Shown piece by piece: positions 62,107-64,000 of a DNA stretch of 64,000 bases. The notes beneath the pieces were generated by a model that saw only the letters and a program-made list of their open reading frames with translations, did no database searches and was not told the origin of the DNA. The stretch lies in contig NZ_JACARO010000014.1 in the NCBI RefSeq assembly GCF_013386585.1, forward strand, positions 62,359-126,358, in the 5' to 3' direction. Both the position numbers and the translations under genes were made by a program. The stretch comes from Pseudomonas sp. P7548. Lineage in GTDB: Bacteria; Pseudomonadota; Gammaproteobacteria; Pseudomonadales; Pseudomonadaceae. The first letter of the stretch is position 1. Each line of letters starts with the position of its first letter.

Positions 62107-62994
62107 ATGTGGCGTGAAATTGCCCCCGACCAGCAGTACAACGTGCAAGTCGACGGCCATAACCTCGTGGTCTACAGCTTTGGCGAAGGCGATGAGGTGC
62201 TCTTGTGTCTCAACGGCGGCCCGGGCCTGCCGTGTGACTACTTGCGCGACGCCCATGGCTGGCTCAAGGACCATACCCTGCGAGTGGTTGCATTCGACCA
62301 GCTTGGCACGGGCGCTTCAGCCAGACCGACCGACGTTTCGTTGTGGGATATCCGCCGTTATGTCGAAGAAGTCGAAACCGTGCGCCAGGCCCTGGGCCTG
62401 GGCCGCGTGCACCTGCTCGGGCATTCCTGGGGCGGCTGGCTCGGCATCGAGTACGCCATTTATTACCCCGACGCGCTGAAAAGCCTGATCCTCGAAAACA
62501 CGGTCGGCGACATTCCGCACCTGTCCCAGGAACTTGAACGCCTGCGCGGCGCCCTCGGCAGCGAAACCGTGGCCATGATGCAGCGCCACGAAGCCATGGG
62601 CACCCTGGATCATCCGCAGTACCAGGCCGCGATCACCTTGCTCAACTATCGCCACGTGTGCCGCCTGGACGAATGGCCGGAGCCGGTCAAACGCTCTCTG
62701 GGCGACTGGAACATGGGCCCGTACGAAACCATGCAAGGCCCCAACGAATTCCTCTACATCGGCAACCTCAAGGACTGGAACCGCATCAAGGAGATGGGCG
62801 AGTTCACGATGCCGATCCTGATCACCACCGGGCAGCACGACGAACTCACCCCGGCCTGCGCCCACCGCATGAAGCTCGCGGCCAGACACGCGCAGTTGCA
62901 CGTGTTCCCCAACAGCAGCCACATGCCTTTTTATGAAGAGCCCCAGGCGTACTTTCCGGTGCTGCTGGACTTTCTCGCTCGTCACCGGGGCTGA
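62107..62994 (+). CDS. Proline-iminopeptidase-like alpha/beta hydrolase (right copy)
   Basis: 295 residues from ATG 62107 with AAGGAATG upstream. LLCLNGGPGLPCDYL and LLGHSWGGWLGIEYA give oxyanion hole and catalytic serine; acid in TGQHDELTP, His in NSSHMPFYEEPQ. S33 peptidase/hydrolase, likely the pipA-type gene found beside OryR-like regulators. Three bases separate its stop from the ABC permease start, so they are one operon. Confidence 0.93.
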   Translation: MWREIAPDQQYNVQVDGHNLVVYSFGEGDEVLLCLNGGPGLPCDYLRDAHGWLKDHTLRVVAFDQLGTGASARPTDVSLWDIRRYVEEVETVRQALGLGRVHLLGHSWGGWLGIEYAIYYPDALKSLILENTVGDIPHLSQELERLRGALGSETVAMMQRHEAMGTLDHPQYQAAITLLNYRHVCRLDEWPEPVKRSLGDWNMGPYETMQGPNEFLYIGNLKDWNRIKEMGEFTMPILITTGQHDELTPACAHRMKLAARHAQLHVFPNSSHMPFYEEPQAYFPVLLDFLARHRG

Positions 62995-62997
62995 CGG

Positions 62998-63945
62998 ATG
63001 AACCTGGCGCGTTACCGTTTTGTGTTGTCCCGACCGCTGCAATTGCTGCCGGTGCTGTTTGGCATCAGCCTGATCACCTTTGTGCTGGTGCGCTCGATCC
63101 CCGGGGACCCGGCACGCGCGTTGCTGGGCTCGCGCAGCACGCCGGACGCCTTGCTGAAGATCCGCGCCCAGTACGGCCTGGATCAGCCGTTGTGGCTGCA
63201 ATATTTCTACTTCCTCAAGAACCTGCTCAAGGGCGACCTCGGCCAATCCCTGCTGTACAAGGTCGATGCCCTGAAGCTGATCGTCACACGCATCGAACCC
63301 ACCCTGGTGCTGGTGCTCGGCAGTGTGGTGCTGGCGCTGTTGATCGCAGTGCCGCTGGCAACCTGGGCGGCACGTAATAAAGGTGGCTGGGCGGATAACT
63401 TGATCCGCGTGTTCACCACGGTCGGCCTGGGCATGCCGGCGTTCTGGCTGGGCTTGATGCTGATTTTGTTGCTGAGTGTGCAGTGGGGCTTGTTTCCGGT
63501 GTCTGGCTACGGTCGCACCTGGCTCGACAAGGCCCACCACATGGTGCTGCCATGCTTGACCATCGCCCTGGCGCTGTCGGCGGTGCTGGTGCGCAACTTG
63601 CGCGCAAGCATGCTGATGGAGCTGCAGGCCGACCATGTCACGGCGGCCCGGGCCCGTGGGTTGTCGGAAGCCGCGGTGTTTCGTCGGCATGTGCTGCCCA
63701 ATTCCCTGGTGCCCGCGGTCAACCTGCTGGCGGTGAATATCGGCTGGCTGATCAGCGGCACCGTGGTGATCGAAAGCCTGTTCGCCATTCCCGGCATCGG
63801 CCAATTGCTGGTGCGCGGCATCTTTACCCGCGACTACATGGTGGTGCAGGGCGTGGCCATGGTGCTGGCCTGCGCCACGGTGCTGATCAACTTCATCGCT
63901 GACGTGGTCACTGTGGCCCTCGACCCACGGGTGAAAATGCAATGA
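62998..63945 (+). CDS. Peptide/opine ABC transporter permease (DppB-like)
   Basis: 315 residues, six membrane segments; typical DppB/OppB start RFVLSRPLQLLPVLFGISLITFVLVRSIPGDP, ARARGLSEAAVFRRHVLPNSLVP (EAA coupling loop) and the ending DVVTVALDPRVKMQ. Inner-membrane part of an importer for peptides, opines or similar compounds. It overlaps the next permease by four bases (ATGA), and it follows the hydrolase in the operon. Confidence 0.95.
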   Translation: MNLARYRFVLSRPLQLLPVLFGISLITFVLVRSIPGDPARALLGSRSTPDALLKIRAQYGLDQPLWLQYFYFLKNLLKGDLGQSLLYKVDALKLIVTRIEPTLVLVLGSVVLALLIAVPLATWAARNKGGWADNLIRVFTTVGLGMPAFWLGLMLILLLSVQWGLFPVSGYGRTWLDKAHHMVLPCLTIALALSAVLVRNLRASMLMELQADHVTAARARGLSEAAVFRRHVLPNSLVPAVNLLAVNIGWLISGTVVIESLFAIPGIGQLLVRGIFTRDYMVVQGVAMVLACATVLINFIADVVTVALDPRVKMQ

Positions 63946-64000
63946 GCAGCCGTCCGTTGATTGCGCCCTGGCGCCTGCGCTTGCGTTTCGGTTTTCGCAA
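63942..64000 (+). CDS. Second ABC transporter permease (DppC-like), 5' end only
   Basis: Only the first 19 codons are in the window, starting ATG 63942 (MSSRPLIAPWRLRLRFGFR). It overlaps the DppB-like stop by four bases and by position should be the DppC-type permease. The sequence alone is too short to prove it. Confidence 0.6.
   Translation, partial: MSSRPLIAPWRLRLRFGFR

Noticed and set aside
62317..63942. Long open frame antisense to the hydrolase and ABC permease
   Set aside because: His/Gln-rich low-complexity product typical of antisense frames; the sense genes are certain.
1..64000. Prophage, insertion sequence, CRISPR or tRNA
   Set aside because: No transposase, integrase, repeat-spacer array or tRNA cloverleaf was seen; the only repeats are REP/REPIN elements and isolated palindromes.

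Overview
The window looks like chromosome of a fluorescent Pseudomonas (P. fluorescens group). It is GC-rich throughout. Most genes have a close, recognisable counterpart in P. aeruginosa or P. fluorescens in the same order, for example relA-rlmD-cysM, purM-purN, and gbuR/gbuA with two transporters followed by a PA1414-type small gene. The spaces between genes carry the extragenic palindromes (REP/REPIN) typical of this group. I see no tRNA, rRNA, CRISPR array, transposase, integrase or prophage. Gene calls come from translated sequence, motifs and remembered family features; no database search was possible.

Layout. 1-1790: end of a cobalamin operon read leftwards (cobO, cobB, cut by the window edge) behind a clear cobalamin riboswitch. 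1902-17483: housekeeping block, with a PQQ-type sugar dehydrogenase lipoprotein, two NlpC/P60 lipoproteins, hda, an AI-2E/PerM exporter, a DUF2066 protein, purM-purN, a DUF3108 protein, a DUF2058 protein, mazG, relA, rlmD and cysM. 17615-23710: a DTW-domain tRNA-modifying enzyme, then the guanidinobutyrase locus gbuR <-> gbuA, an NTF2-like protein, and NCS1 and SSS transporters. 23790-25108: a small accessory patch with a leaderless peptidoglycan amidase, a Cys-rich lipoprotein and a PA1414-family micro-gene. 25252-37550: LysR/MFS pair, NCS1 permease, CvfB, small envelope proteins, DEAD-box helicase, MdtD and an orphan RhlA/PhaG-like acyltransferase. 37852-50914: a second TldD/TldE-like pair, LysE and MFS exporters, mqo, envelope proteins, a VapBC module, RidA, PpnN, LpxO-like hydroxylase and FabV.

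51144-59992 is rich in nitrogen and purine salvage: HAD phosphatase, LysR, argD, punR/punC, a Tsx-like nucleoside channel, and a LysR regulator beside an NCS2 xanthine/uric acid permease. With the two NCS1 permeases upstream, the window holds at least four nucleobase or nucleoside uptake systems.

60133-64000 is the most interesting region. A LuxR-type regulator sits between two paralogous proline-iminopeptidase-like hydrolases. Each hydrolase has a 20-bp lux-box-like palindrome upstream. The right-hand hydrolase leads into a peptide/opine-type ABC transporter that runs off the window. This resembles the plant-signal-responsive LuxR solos (OryR/PsoR/PipR group) but has a second hydrolase and an unusual binding-pocket pattern. 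Other points worth following are the amidase/lipoprotein pair (possible effector/immunity), the RhlA/PhaG-like gene with a palindrome in its promoter, an exact SlyA-consensus site over a small-gene promoter, and eleven REPINs of several sequence groups.
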